Shown here: positions 35,227 through 44,147 of the stretch, piece by piece | Numbering within the stretch: the first letter of the stretch is position 1 | Layout of the letters: the number at the start of each line of letters is the position of its first letter | Assembly: GCA_013043685.1 (NCBI GenBank) | Contig: JABDNT010000025.1 | Span: 1-58,033, forward strand | DNA length: 58,033 nucleotides | Direction: 5' to 3' | Origin: Flavobacteriaceae bacterium | Lineage (GTDB): Bacteria; Bacteroidota; Bacteroidia; Flavobacteriales; Flavobacteriaceae | Program-made: the position numbers and the translations under genes | Notes under the pieces: model-generated | What the model was told of the DNA's origin: nothing | Database searches by the model: none | Seen by the model: only the letters and a program-made list of their open reading frames with translations

Positions 35227-36138
35227 ATGATGAAAGCATTATCCTTACTCACTATTATCCTCCTGTCATTTACCGGAATTTCACAGAATATTAGCGGCGT
35301 TGCCTATTATGAATCGAAGACGACCGTCGATATGGATAACTTCGGCAACCGGGAAATGAGCGAAGACATGAAAAGACAGATAATGGATCGAATGAAAAAT
35401 TATCTCGAAAAAACCTATATCCTGACCTTCAATGGAAACGAATCCATCTACAAGGAACAGGAAAAACTGGAGGCAGGTGCGGGCCGTGGCGGATTCGCAA
35501 TGATGATGGGCAGTTTTTCCGCAGGAAAACAGTACAAGAACATTAAAAATAACCAAATACTGGAGGAGCGGGAATTTTTCGGTAAAGAGTTTCTAATTAA
35601 CGATACGCTTACAAATCTGGATTGGGAGATCACGAAGGAATCCAAGCAAATTGGACAATACCTGGCTATCAAAGCTACCGCGATAAAGCCGATCGATGAG
35701 AACGATTTTAGCATGGCGAGACGCAGAAACAGAGACCGTGACAGGGATACAGATAAAAAGGAAGATGAAGAAACCGAAGGAGAGAAGGCGGTAGATAGTA
35801 CTAATAATGAACCCAGAGATCCTTTCGATGAAATCGAAATTCCGAAAACGGTGCAGGTTACAGCCTGGTTCACCCCTCAGATTCCAGTGGGAAATGGGCC
35901 AGGGGAATATGCAGGATTACCCGGTTTAATTCTGGAGCTAAATGCCTACCGAACCACTTTACTGTGTTCCAAAATTGTGTTGAACCCTGAAGATGCCGAT
36001 GTTATCGAAGCGCCAAACAAAGGGAAAGAGGTTACACGAGAAGAATACAACAAGATCGTTAAGGAAAAAATGGACGAGATGCGGGAGAATTTCAGAGGCA
36101 GAGGAGGACGCCGTGGTGGAAGACGTTTCGGAGGATAG
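35227..36138 (+). CDS. GLPGLI family secreted protein (copy 2)
   Basis: 303 residues from the start at 35227 (MMKALSLLTIILLSFTGIS signal). It is a clear paralogue of the preceding gene: FNGNESIYKEQEKLEAG, GPGEYAGLPGLILELNAY, LLCSKIVLNPEDADVIEAP and TREEYNKIVKEKMDEMREN align with LLCSKIVLNPEKADEI-type sequence there. It differs by an inserted charged segment (~170-200; RDRDRDTDKKEDEETEGE) and an Arg/Gly-rich tail (GRGGRRGGRRFGG). A Flavobacteriia-type box (TACTTTG near 35210) may give it its own promoter. A tandem duplication with later divergence is likely. Confidence 0.88.
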   Translation: MMKALSLLTIILLSFTGISQNISGVAYYESKTTVDMDNFGNREMSEDMKRQIMDRMKNYLEKTYILTFNGNESIYKEQEKLEAGAGRGGFAMMMGSFSAGKQYKNIKNNQILEEREFFGKEFLINDTLTNLDWEITKESKQIGQYLAIKATAIKPIDENDFSMARRRNRDRDRDTDKKEDEETEGEKAVDSTNNEPRDPFDEIEIPKTVQVTAWFTPQIPVGNGPGEYAGLPGLILELNAYRTTLLCSKIVLNPEDADVIEAPNKGKEVTREEYNKIVKEKMDEMRENFRGRGGRRGGRRFGG

Positions 36139-36222
36139 AAAAAACTTACCAACCCGAATTAACAGATCATTAAAAATCTTAAATACATTTTCGGTAATGC
36201 GTTAGATTAAGTTTTTTAATGT

Positions 36223-36249
36223 GAGAGCGTAGCGGCTGTACGCGTTCTC
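36223..36249 (+). promoter_or_regulatory. Leader hairpin before the barrel gene
   Basis: gagagcgta and tacgcgttctc pair with a 2-base bulge, followed by an AT-rich run (36250-36260). It lies ~45 bases before the barrel start and may be an attenuator or a weak terminator after the GLPGLI genes. The repeats GTTAGATTAA and GTTTTTTAAT (36201, 36211) just upstream have the same 10-bp phase as the site at 34221, but match it poorly. Confidence 0.35.
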
Positions 36250-36294
36250 AATTTTATAATTAGTCTTTACAAATAATTGATAAAATTTAAACGT

Positions 36295-39021
36295 GTGAAA
36301 AAATTACTTCTCCTGGCAGTGATTCTGCTAACCACAATTGTTTCTGCACAAAGTATTAAAGTACGCGGTGTCATAAAAGATACTCTTAATAATCCTTTGG
36401 AATTCGCCAATGTAATTGCCACCGTGCAGGAAAGTGGAGATGTCGAGGGATATGGCATAACCAACCAGGATGGACTTTTTCAACTAAGTTTACCTAAAGG
36501 TGCTACGTATAATCTTAGAGCGAGTTTTCTTGGCTATACTACGGTATCGAAAACCCTTGAAGTGCCTGAGGATGCAGAAAACATGCGAATAGATTTCGTA
36601 TTAAGGGCAATCACTACCGAACTCGATGGGGTTGAAATTGTGTACGAAATGCCTGTTACTGTAAAAGGTGACACCATTGTGTATAATGCCGATTCATTTA
36701 CGAGTGGTGACGAACGGAAACTGGGAGATGTAATGAAAAAATTACCTGGTGTCGAAGTGAATGATGAGGGAGAGATCGAAGTGGAAGGTAAGGCCGTAAC
36801 CAAGGTTATGGTGGAGGGTAAGGACTTTTTTGATGGGGATTCCAAACTGGCTACCAAGAACATCCCTGCCGATGCGGTGGACAAGGTAGAAGTACTTCGA
36901 AATTATAACGAAGTGGACCAGATGCGTGGCCTGGGCAATGACCAGGATAATGTAGCCATCAATATCAAATTGAAGGAAGGAAAAAAGAAATTCTGGTTTG
37001 GAGAAGTAACGGCTGGTGCCGGTATCGACAGCGATGAGGATCCACGCTATCTCGTTCATCCCAAATTATTTTACTACAGCCCCGAGTACAGCATCAACAT
37101 TATCACCGATTTCAATGACATTGGAGAAGTTCCATTTACGTGGAGGGATTATTTTAACTTCACAGGTGGTTTCAGAAATTTCAACAGGGGTGGTGGAACA
37201 CAATTTAATATTAGTCAAAGTGACCTTGGATTTGCCGTAGCGCAGAACAACAGGGCCAATGCGATCGAGACAAAATTTCTCGCAGGTAATTTTAGCTGGA
37301 GAGCGAACAAATCGCTCGATCTTAGCGGCTTTACGATCCTTTCGGATAACAGTACCAATATTGTAAATAATTCCATCCGACGATACATCAGTACCGGTTT
37401 CACCGAAACGACAGAAAGCGTGAACGACCAGCAGAGCCAGTTGGCAATGCTGAAGCTCAGCAGCGTTTATAAGCCCAGTACAGACTTCCAGCTGGACTAC
37501 GATGTGCTGGCAAAAGTTTCGAACCAAACAGAAGACGATCGCACGCTTTCAGTCTTTGGCCCGGATGGTAGAAATGATATTCAGGAAGAATTGGACAACA
37601 ATCCGTATTCTATCAATCAGAACGTGAATGCGTACTATACGTTGGACGACAAGAATATTTTTGCAGGCCAGGTACAGCATTTGTGGCAGGATGAAGATCC
37701 TTTCTACAAGGCGATCACCGATTCTTTACCATTTAGAAACCTGCTTCCCGTGATGCCAGATAACCGGTTTGATATTAATCAGCAGCGAAATGTGAAATCT
37801 AACAAGATCGATGGTAAGATCGATTATTATTATGTTCTGAATAATATCAGCAATCTTAATTTTACATTGGGTAACACCTATAGCCGCCAACAATTCGATT
37901 CGAATATTTTTCAGATCCTGAATTCTGGCAGTACGGTGGATCTCGATGAAACGAACGAGGTCGACGGTGAAACAACCCCACTGGTAAACGATGTATCTTA
38001 CGCTTTTAATGATGTATTCCTGGGGCTTCATTATAAAGTGAAGACCGGGGAATTCATTTTCACACCTGGTTTAACACTTCATAACTATAATTTGAAGAAT
38101 GAGCAACTCGGCACCTCTGTTACTCAGAACGATTGGATGGTTTTACCGGATTTTAATGCGATCTGGAATATCAAGAAAAGTGAGAGCCTTCGGTTTAACT
38201 ATGCCATTTCTGCAGAATATACCGATATAAATAACTATGCTGAGGCCCTGATCTTTAATAATTACAATAGTTTGTTCGGTGGGAACAGGAACCTTGAGAA
38301 TGCCCTGTCGCATCAGTACTCATTGACATATTTCAGTTTTAACCTTTTCAACTATACCAATATAAGCGGCTCTTTAAATTATAACCGCAGACTGGAAGGA
38401 TTTAAGAATAATTCACAGATCGTAGGGATTAACCGCGTAGGAACTATCATCAACATTGACAGTGATTTTCCCGATGAGACATTTTCGGCTTTCTTTCGAT
38501 TCAGTAAGACCGTTAAGAAGATCCAGTTCAACCTTAATGGAAATATCTCTCTGAATAAATCGAATAACCTTATTAACGATGTCATTACCCAAAGTGAGAG
38601 TTTCACCCAGGGGTATCGGGCCAGTGTGCGATCCAATTTCAGGGAATGGCCCAATTTTGAGGTAGGGTATCGTCTAACCGTTAACCAGTATGATAATGGT
38701 GGTTTGGAGCAAACATTCTATACCCAGAGACCCTATGCTAACATGGACATCAACTTTCTGAAACATTTCTCTTTGAATGCCACCTGGGATTATTTCAATT
38801 ATTCCGACGAGGCCGGTACCGTGGATAATACATATTCATTTCTAAATTCCACCCTGTATTACCAGAAAGGAGACAGTTCCTGGGAGTTTTCGGTTCAGGC
38901 AACCAATATCCTGGATACGGAATTCACGAATAACGATAGTTTTAATGAGCAGTTCAATACGACTTCACAGTATTTCGTACTGCCTCGTATTCTGATGTTC
39001 GTAGTGAAGTACGACCTATAA
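36295..39021 (+). CDS. Outer-membrane beta-barrel protein, TonB-receptor-like, with regulatory domain
   Basis: 908 residues. No ATG begins the frame; GTG at 36295 gives a neat signal peptide (KKLLLLAVILLTTIVSAQ), and the TTG at 36277 is an alternative. A carboxypeptidase-regulatory-like domain (~20-110; VRGVIKDTLNNPLEFANVIA) precedes a plug-like domain (GDVMKKLPGVEVNDEGEIEV, VMVEGKDFFDG, RLRNYNEVDQMRGLG-type) and a long C-terminal barrel of the OMP_b-brl_3 kind, ending LPRILMFVVKYDL. It resembles SusC-like/TonB-dependent transporters but I see no clear TonB box. With two GLPGLI genes upstream and a divergent two-component system, it is probably the main output of this module. Confidence 0.85.
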   Translation: MKKLLLLAVILLTTIVSAQSIKVRGVIKDTLNNPLEFANVIATVQESGDVEGYGITNQDGLFQLSLPKGATYNLRASFLGYTTVSKTLEVPEDAENMRIDFVLRAITTELDGVEIVYEMPVTVKGDTIVYNADSFTSGDERKLGDVMKKLPGVEVNDEGEIEVEGKAVTKVMVEGKDFFDGDSKLATKNIPADAVDKVEVLRNYNEVDQMRGLGNDQDNVAINIKLKEGKKKFWFGEVTAGAGIDSDEDPRYLVHPKLFYYSPEYSINIITDFNDIGEVPFTWRDYFNFTGGFRNFNRGGGTQFNISQSDLGFAVAQNNRANAIETKFLAGNFSWRANKSLDLSGFTILSDNSTNIVNNSIRRYISTGFTETTESVNDQQSQLAMLKLSSVYKPSTDFQLDYDVLAKVSNQTEDDRTLSVFGPDGRNDIQEELDNNPYSINQNVNAYYTLDDKNIFAGQVQHLWQDEDPFYKAITDSLPFRNLLPVMPDNRFDINQQRNVKSNKIDGKIDYYYVLNNISNLNFTLGNTYSRQQFDSNIFQILNSGSTVDLDETNEVDGETTPLVNDVSYAFNDVFLGLHYKVKTGEFIFTPGLTLHNYNLKNEQLGTSVTQNDWMVLPDFNAIWNIKKSESLRFNYAISAEYTDINNYAEALIFNNYNSLFGGNRNLENALSHQYSLTYFSFNLFNYTNISGSLNYNRRLEGFKNNSQIVGINRVGTIINIDSDFPDETFSAFFRFSKTVKKIQFNLNGNISLNKSNNLINDVITQSESFTQGYRASVRSNFREWPNFEVGYRLTVNQYDNGGLEQTFYTQRPYANMDINFLKHFSLNATWDYFNYSDEAGTVDNTYSFLNSTLYYQKGDSSWEFSVQATNILDTEFTNNDSFNEQFNTTSQYFVLPRILMFVVKYDL

Positions 39022-39321
39022 TTTTTGTTCAAGGTTCGCCCAACCCCCGCCATTCATAGCTTCAATACCATGACTGCGAAGTATTCCGGCCGCACTTCCG
39101 GAACGCATACCAGTGGCGCAGCAGGTAATTACAGGCTTATCCCATTTTTTAATGTCCTTAATTCGAACAGAAATTTGCTGTAACGGGATGTTCTTCGATC
39201 CGGGGATAGCACCCGATGAGAATTCGGCCTTGGTTCGTACATCTATGATCACGGCATTGCGTGATACAAATTCCTGAATTTTCTTTGTCTTGTTTCCGAA
39301 TAGAAAACTAAATAATCCCAT
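39016..39321 (-). CDS. Rhodanese-like domain protein
   Basis: 101 residues, a single rhodanese domain: AVIIDVRTKAEFSSGAIPGS at the start, IPLQQISVRIKDIKKWDKP, and the active-site loop VITCCATGMRSGSAAGIL, with two adjacent cysteines (the second, in CATGMRS, is the likely persulfide carrier). A short hydrophobic N-terminus (MGLFSFLFGN) is not a clear signal. Such domains transfer sulfane sulfur, but the partner is unknown. Its stop overlaps the end of the convergent barrel gene (CTATAA, 39016-39021). It starts 7 bases after the aromatic hydroxylase stop, so it is probably in the same transcript. Confidence 0.9.
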   Translation of the reverse strand: MGLFSFLFGNKTKKIQEFVSRNAVIIDVRTKAEFSSGAIPGSKNIPLQQISVRIKDIKKWDKPVITCCATGMRSGSAAGILRSHGIEAMNGGGWANLEQKL

Positions 39322-39328
39322 GAGCTTG

Positions 39329-41095
39329 TTATTTTTTTAGAAGTGACAAACCATTATCGATAAGGAGCGCCACCTCGGGTCGTTTATTCTTTAATTGATC
39401 AAGATGCTTTTCTATGTCTTCTGAATAAGTACCGCTACTGTTTACAACTTCTTCAAGAATTTCAAGGGATAGTAGCCAATCTTGTGGAAATTGCTCTTGA
39501 ACGGTATCAAAGATGTTTTTTAGAACAGAGATATCCTGTGCTTCATTTGATTCCCGGAAGTCTCGTACTTTTCTGTAAAGGTCGTTAAGTTCCTCTTCTG
39601 CGGAAGACAATTGGGTACGCACAGTCTCAGTCTCACTTAATTTATGAGAAAGCACATTGAATGAGTGATAATCAGCCGCGCCGGCAAATGCCGAAACGAT
39701 CTCTTTACCCACCGCCATATCGAAGTCTCCCATTTCCGGTGAGTACAACACTTCGTCTTTATATTTTACGGTGCAATCGGTGAACTGGATCAACATGAGT
39801 TTACCGCTCAGATTACGCATACCGGTAACATTGAGGCCGTCTACGGTGATTCCACTTTCGAATTCAAAAGAAATTGGTTTCCCATCGTAAAAATTGTAGG
39901 CCTGTAAATCCCGTGGCCCCATGTTTTCGATGGAAAGATTAATACCTTTCAGCTTACCCAGGGGAGACCGGAACCCGTTGGTATGTCGGCTTATTCCATG
40001 TCCGATCACCTCTTTTTCACGATAGGCGAGAGCTGTTTCACCTTTCGTCTCAAAATAAACCACCTCATTATCTTCGTTTTGGATCATACGGGTAAATATT
40101 CCACTCACCTGAAGGCCTGTACTTAGTTCAATGGTCCCTATTTGTTTGCTGCCAATTAACTTTTTAAGTCCGCGCCAGCCGCCTTTCCGTACTGCCATGG
40201 TATTAGCAAATTCCTCCAGTACTTCCTGGAGATAGGCAAAATCCGGCGTTACATATAATTGAGGTTGTGGTTTGGTAATATCAAATTCCTGATAGGCCGC
40301 ATCCACAGAATAAGGTATTTTCTTCACTTCCGGCTTCATACACCAGGTGCTTTCTCCAATGGATGATAACAGTCCGGCGCCATAGATCTTTGGATCTTCA
40401 ACACTTCCAACAAGTCCGTATTCAACAGTCCACCAGTGCAGATTTCTAATCAAGGCCATTTCGGAAGGGGCTACTTTTTTCTGCTGAAGTTCGTTTACCT
40501 TCTTTTCGGCCAATGTTATCTTGTTTTCCAGATCCTGAACTGAGCTGGGATGAGCTTCTTTCAGAATGGATAATTCCCGCACTGCTTCGTAAATTTCATT
40601 GTCATGAGCACTGGTTATCGCTTTGGCGCCAACTTCTCCGAAACGACGCAGGTACTCAGCATAATCCGGACTGGCAATGATGGGTGCATGGCCTGCGGCC
40701 TCATGAATTATATCAGGGGCAGGAGTATATTCAATATTCTCCAATTGCCTTATATCACTGGCGATTACCAGTATCTTATACGCCTGGAATTCCATGAAAG
40801 CATTTGGTGGAATAAAACCGTCCACAGCAACGGCAGCCCATCCTATTTCTTTCAGAATGCGGTTCATACCGTACATAGAAGGAATTCGATCTATGGAAAT
40901 GCCTGTTTTGCGTAATCCTTCCACGTAACTTTCATGAGCGACCTCGCTGAGGTAATCTACATTTTTACGCATGACATAGCGCCACACAGCCTGGTTTACA
41001 GGGGTGTAATCCTCATAATTCTGTGGCTTGATGAACTGCTTTAAATGCGGAGGTAAGCGGTCTATCAGCTCGTTGCTTTCATAGCTGGATCCCAT
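39329..41095 (-). CDS. Long-form aromatic amino acid (phenylalanine) hydroxylase
   Basis: 588 residues. The N-terminal half (~1-310) is a biopterin-dependent aromatic amino acid hydroxylase: MRKNVDYLSEVAHESYVEGL, GFIPPNAFMEFQA, the iron ligands in PDIIHEAAGHAPIIASPDYA (His131, His136) and the Glu in HWWTVEYGLVG. It probably converts phenylalanine to tyrosine. Usual bacterial PhhA is only ~260-290 residues. The extra ~280 C-terminal residues (beta-rich GTIELSTGLQVSGIFTRM and ITVDGLNVTGMRNL, then a helical end) belong to no domain I recognise. This long form may be common in Bacteroidota. It is divergent from the TetR/paa operon, in keeping with a shared theme of phenylalanine breakdown. Confidence 0.85.
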   Translation of the reverse strand: MGSSYESNELIDRLPPHLKQFIKPQNYEDYTPVNQAVWRYVMRKNVDYLSEVAHESYVEGLRKTGISIDRIPSMYGMNRILKEIGWAAVAVDGFIPPNAFMEFQAYKILVIASDIRQLENIEYTPAPDIIHEAAGHAPIIASPDYAEYLRRFGEVGAKAITSAHDNEIYEAVRELSILKEAHPSSVQDLENKITLAEKKVNELQQKKVAPSEMALIRNLHWWTVEYGLVGSVEDPKIYGAGLLSSIGESTWCMKPEVKKIPYSVDAAYQEFDITKPQPQLYVTPDFAYLQEVLEEFANTMAVRKGGWRGLKKLIGSKQIGTIELSTGLQVSGIFTRMIQNEDNEVVYFETKGETALAYREKEVIGHGISRHTNGFRSPLGKLKGINLSIENMGPRDLQAYNFYDGKPISFEFESGITVDGLNVTGMRNLSGKLMLIQFTDCTVKYKDEVLYSPEMGDFDMAVGKEIVSAFAGAADYHSFNVLSHKLSETETVRTQLSSAEEELNDLYRKVRDFRESNEAQDISVLKNIFDTVQEQFPQDWLLSLEILEEVVNSSGTYSEDIEKHLDQLKNKRPEVALLIDNGLSLLKK

Positions 41096-41139
41096 AAGCC
41101 CTCAAAAGTAATACAGTGATTGCAGCTTTCCAAAGTCTT

Positions 41140-41154
41140 CGCCTTTTAAAGGCG
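41140..41154. promoter_or_regulatory. 15-bp palindrome between aromatic hydroxylase and tetR
   Basis: CGCCTTT-T-AAAGGCG, perfect 7-bp arms with one central base, in the 81-bp divergent spacer. TATCTTGC (a loose -7 match) follows toward tetR. It could be an operator or a short cruciform; no second copy was noticed in the window. Confidence 0.5.
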
Positions 41155-41176
41155 ATTTCGTTATCTTGCATAGAGA

Positions 41177-41746
41177 ATGAAAACTGCTACCCGTAAGGAC
41201 GAAATAATAGCTGCCGCGTCATCACTATTTAAGGAAAAAGGCTATAGTGCTGTCTCCATGCGTGATATAGCTCAGGAAATGGGAATAAAGGCCGCCAGTC
41301 TTTATAATCACATTTCGGGTAAACAGGAGATCCTGTCAACACTTGTACTGTTCCTGGCAAAAGAATTTACACGGGGCATGCATTCCGTGATGATATCTGA
41401 AAGATCTCCACTCGACAAGATCAGGGATATTATCGAATTGCATATTGATATCACGGTGAATCATTCCGAAGCGTTGGCGGCACTCAATAACGACTGGATG
41501 CACTTAGAAGATCAAGATCTGTCGGATTTTGTTAAAATGAGGGAGGACTACGAAGAAAATTTCAGGACTATCGTAAAGGAAGGTATAAAGGCCGGTGACC
41601 TCAAACCACGACATCCGGAGGTGATTTTATTCTCTATTCTCTCAACGTTGCGCACCTTATACCTGTGGTATCAAAAAAGGGGAAAACTGGACGTTAACAT
41701 CCTGAAAAAGGACATGGTAGCGGTGTTATTGAAGGGCATAGTTTAG
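41177..41746 (+). CDS. TetR/AcrR family transcriptional regulator, probable paa regulator
   Basis: 189 residues. The N-terminal TetR HTH (~10-55) has AAASSLFKEKGYSAVSMRDI and AQEMGIKAASLYNHISGKQE. The C-terminal ligand domain is typical in size and unassigned. It is the gene immediately before paaE and in the same direction. A 16-bp palindrome covers the paaE promoter 24 bases past its stop codon. In other bacteria a TetR-type PaaR represses paa genes and is released by phenylacetyl-CoA; I infer the same role here. The gene is divergent from the aromatic hydroxylase. Confidence 0.9.
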   Translation: MKTATRKDEIIAAASSLFKEKGYSAVSMRDIAQEMGIKAASLYNHISGKQEILSTLVLFLAKEFTRGMHSVMISERSPLDKIRDIIELHIDITVNHSEALAALNNDWMHLEDQDLSDFVKMREDYEENFRTIVKEGIKAGDLKPRHPEVILFSILSTLRTLYLWYQKRGKLDVNILKKDMVAVLLKGIV

Positions 41747-41758
41747 TAAAGAATTAAC

Positions 41759-41789
41759 TTGCAAATTAGACTAACAAACGTTAGTTTTG
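41759..41789 (+). promoter_or_regulatory. paa operon promoter
   Basis: TTG (41759-41761) as -33 and TAGTTTTG (41782-41789) as -7, 20 bp apart, the spacing seen in Bacteroidota promoters. The -7 box ends 21 bases before the paaE GTG start. Confidence 0.65.
41770..41785. promoter_or_regulatory. Palindromic operator ACTAAC-n4-GTTAGT over the paa promoter
   Basis: Perfect 6-bp arms with a 4-bp spacer (aaac), the size of a TetR-family site. It lies between the -33 and -7 elements and overlaps the -7 box, so a bound repressor would block transcription. The adjacent TetR gene is the obvious candidate. Confidence 0.7.
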
Positions 41790-41810
41790 TGAACCATAAA
41801 ACAAAGTTCA

Positions 41811-42884
41811 GTGGCAAGATTTCATAAGTTAAAAGTTAAGGATATCTATAAGGAAACGGATGACTGTTCTGTGGTAACTTTCGATATTCCGGAGGAGATA
41901 AAAGACGACTTTAAATTCAGACAGGGTCAGCATTTAACGCTGAAGGCTGAGATAAACAATGAAAACATCAGGCGGAATTACAGTCTGTGCTCCAGTCCGT
42001 TTGACGACGAATGGAGAGTCGCTGTAAAACAGATCCCTGAAGGTAAGTTCTCCTCATATGTAAACAATGAATTGAGTATAGGCGATTTTGTTGAATCGTT
42101 GGCTCCAAGCGGAAGGTTCGGGGTCGATGTGAATTCGGCCGTCGCAAAGAATTATCTCTTCTTTGCGGCTGGAAGTGGTATCACTCCTATTCTCTCCATG
42201 ATTAAAACCCATCTATCGCAAGAACCAGGGTCAACTTGCAAGCTATTTTATGTGAATAAAACAGCGAAATCCATTATCTTTAAGGAAGAATTGGAGCAGC
42301 TTCGAAACGCTTTCTTCGGGCGGTTGGAGATATATTATTTTCTAACCAGGGAGAAAAGGGATATAGAGCTTTTCAATGGTCGTTTCGATGATGACCGTAT
42401 GAAGGTGTTATGCAGTACTTTCATTGATATTCCTGATACCAGTGAGGTATTCCTTTGTGGCCCCGAAGACATGGTGAATTATGTAAGCGATTATCTGGTC
42501 AATGCCGGATTACCCCAAGAATTAATTCATTTTGAATTATTTGTGAAGGGGCTTTCGGAAGAAGACAAAGCCAGAATGGAGCGGCTTTCGAAACAGAATG
42601 TGGAGGGAGTTGAGCTCACCATCATCGATGGTGGAAAAGAGTTCCATTTCACCATGACCAAAGACTATGATAATATACTCGATGCTGCTTTAGGAGCGGG
42701 AGCCGATCTTCCATTTGCCTGCAAAGGTGGTGTATGCAGTACCTGCAAGTGTAAAGTGCTTGAAGGTGAAGTGGAGATGAAAGTAAATTACGCATTGGAA
42801 GCCGATGAACTGGCTCAGGACTTTGTTCTGAGTTGCCAGTCCGTTCCGGTATCAGATAAAATTAAAGTTGATTTCGACGTCTAA
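41811..42884 (+). CDS. paaE: Phenylacetyl-CoA epoxidase reductase subunit
   Basis: 357 residues, starting at GTG. An FAD/NAD(P)H ferredoxin reductase module ([48 protein letters not shown]) is followed by a C-terminal plant-type 2Fe-2S domain ([20 protein letters not shown], fourth Cys in LSCQSVPV). It passes electrons from NADPH to the PaaAC di-iron oxygenase. It is the first gene of the paa operon here, whereas in E. coli it follows paaABCD. Confidence 0.94.
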   Translation: MARFHKLKVKDIYKETDDCSVVTFDIPEEIKDDFKFRQGQHLTLKAEINNENIRRNYSLCSSPFDDEWRVAVKQIPEGKFSSYVNNELSIGDFVESLAPSGRFGVDVNSAVAKNYLFFAAGSGITPILSMIKTHLSQEPGSTCKLFYVNKTAKSIIFKEELEQLRNAFFGRLEIYYFLTREKRDIELFNGRFDDDRMKVLCSTFIDIPDTSEVFLCGPEDMVNYVSDYLVNAGLPQELIHFELFVKGLSEEDKARMERLSKQNVEGVELTIIDGGKEFHFTMTKDYDNILDAALGAGADLPFACKGGVCSTCKCKVLEGEVEMKVNYALEADELAQDFVLSCQSVPVSDKIKVDFDV

Positions 42885-42895
42885 AAAATGATGAC

Positions 42896-43852
42896 ATGAG
42901 TGAAAAAGAAGTAAAAAACATGGAAGAGATTTTTGAAGCGCGTATTGCTCGTGATGAAAAGATCGAACCTAAAGACTGGATGCCTGAAAAGTATCGTAAA
43001 ACGCATATTCGGCAAATTTCTCAGCACGCCCATTCGGAAGTAGTGGGTATGTTACCCGAAGGGAACTGGATAACACGTGCGCCTTCGCTACGCAGAAAAG
43101 CGGCGCTGCTCGCTAAAGTTCAGGATGAAGCCGGTCACGGACTGTACTTGTATTCAGCAACGGAGACCCTGGGTATATCCCGGGAAGAGCTTTACGACCA
43201 ATTACACAGTGGGAAAGCTAAATATTCCTCCATATTTAACTACCCAAGCATTACCTGGGCAGATATTGGTGCCATTGGGTGGCTGGTGGATGGAGCCGCT
43301 ATTATTAATCAGGTTGCCTTGTGCGGTACGTCTTTCGGACCGTATGCCCGCGCCATGGTCCGTATTTGTAAAGAGGAAAGTTTTCACCAGCGCCAGGGAT
43401 ACGAGATCATGTTGACGTTGTGTAATGGAACTCCGGAACAGAAAGAAATGGCCCAGGACGCATTGAATCGCTGGTGGTGGCCAAGTTTGATGATGTTTGG
43501 CCCTCGTGATGAAGATTCACCACACACAGCTCAGTCTATGAAGTGGAAATTGAAGCGCAAGACCAACGATGAATTACGTCAGCAATTTGTGGATCAAACC
43601 GTACCACAGGCCGATATTTTAGGAATTACGATCCCTGATCCGGATATGACCTATAACCCCGAAACAGGACATTATGAATTTGGCGAGATCGATTGGGACG
43701 AATTCTGGCAGGTAGTGAAAGGCCATGGCCCGTGCAATAAAGAACGGATGGAAGCTCGTGTAGGAGCCTGGGAAAGAGGAAGCTGGGTTAGAGAGGCAGC
43801 AATGTCTTATGCTGAAAAGCAAGAAAAGAAAAAAATAGCAAAAGCAAGTTAA
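42896..43852 (+). CDS. paaA: Phenylacetyl-CoA epoxidase catalytic subunit
   Basis: 318 residues, typical of PaaA. It is a ferritin-like di-iron oxygenase that epoxidises the ring of phenylacetyl-CoA. The iron motifs are [18 protein letters not shown] and [14 protein letters not shown] (ExxH type). PaaA signatures include [40 protein letters not shown] and [20 protein letters not shown]. It follows paaE by 11 bases and precedes paaB by 10. Confidence 0.96.
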   Translation: MSEKEVKNMEEIFEARIARDEKIEPKDWMPEKYRKTHIRQISQHAHSEVVGMLPEGNWITRAPSLRRKAALLAKVQDEAGHGLYLYSATETLGISREELYDQLHSGKAKYSSIFNYPSITWADIGAIGWLVDGAAIINQVALCGTSFGPYARAMVRICKEESFHQRQGYEIMLTLCNGTPEQKEMAQDALNRWWWPSLMMFGPRDEDSPHTAQSMKWKLKRKTNDELRQQFVDQTVPQADILGITIPDPDMTYNPETGHYEFGEIDWDEFWQVVKGHGPCNKERMEARVGAWERGSWVREAAMSYAEKQEKKKIAKAS

Positions 43853-43862
43853 AACCAAGGAT

Positions 43863-44147
43863 ATGAAAAAAGAATGGCCATTATGGGAAGTGTTTGTTCG
43901 ATCGAAGAACGGACTCGAACACAGGCATTTTGGAAGCCTGCATGCCGCCGACGCGGAAATGGCGCTTGAGAATGCGCGTGATGTATATACACGAAGAAAT
44001 GAAGGCGTGAGTATATGGGTGGTGGAAAGCAAATATATAACTGCTTCCAACCCCGAAGACCACGGAGAATTGTTCGAACCGGCACAGGATAAAGTGTATC
44101 GGCACCCAACCTTTTATAATCTTCCCGACGAAGTAAAACATATGTAA
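43863..44147 (+). CDS. paaB: Phenylacetyl-CoA epoxidase subunit PaaB
   Basis: 94 residues, the normal size of this small structural subunit. Signatures are EWPLWEVFVRSKNGLEHRHF, GSLHAADAEMALENARDVYT, RRNEGVSIWVVES and a C-terminal DKVYRHPTFYNLPDEVKHM. It bridges PaaAC heterodimers. The stop codon directly adjoins the paaC start (44148). Confidence 0.95.
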   Translation: MKKEWPLWEVFVRSKNGLEHRHFGSLHAADAEMALENARDVYTRRNEGVSIWVVESKYITASNPEDHGELFEPAQDKVYRHPTFYNLPDEVKHM

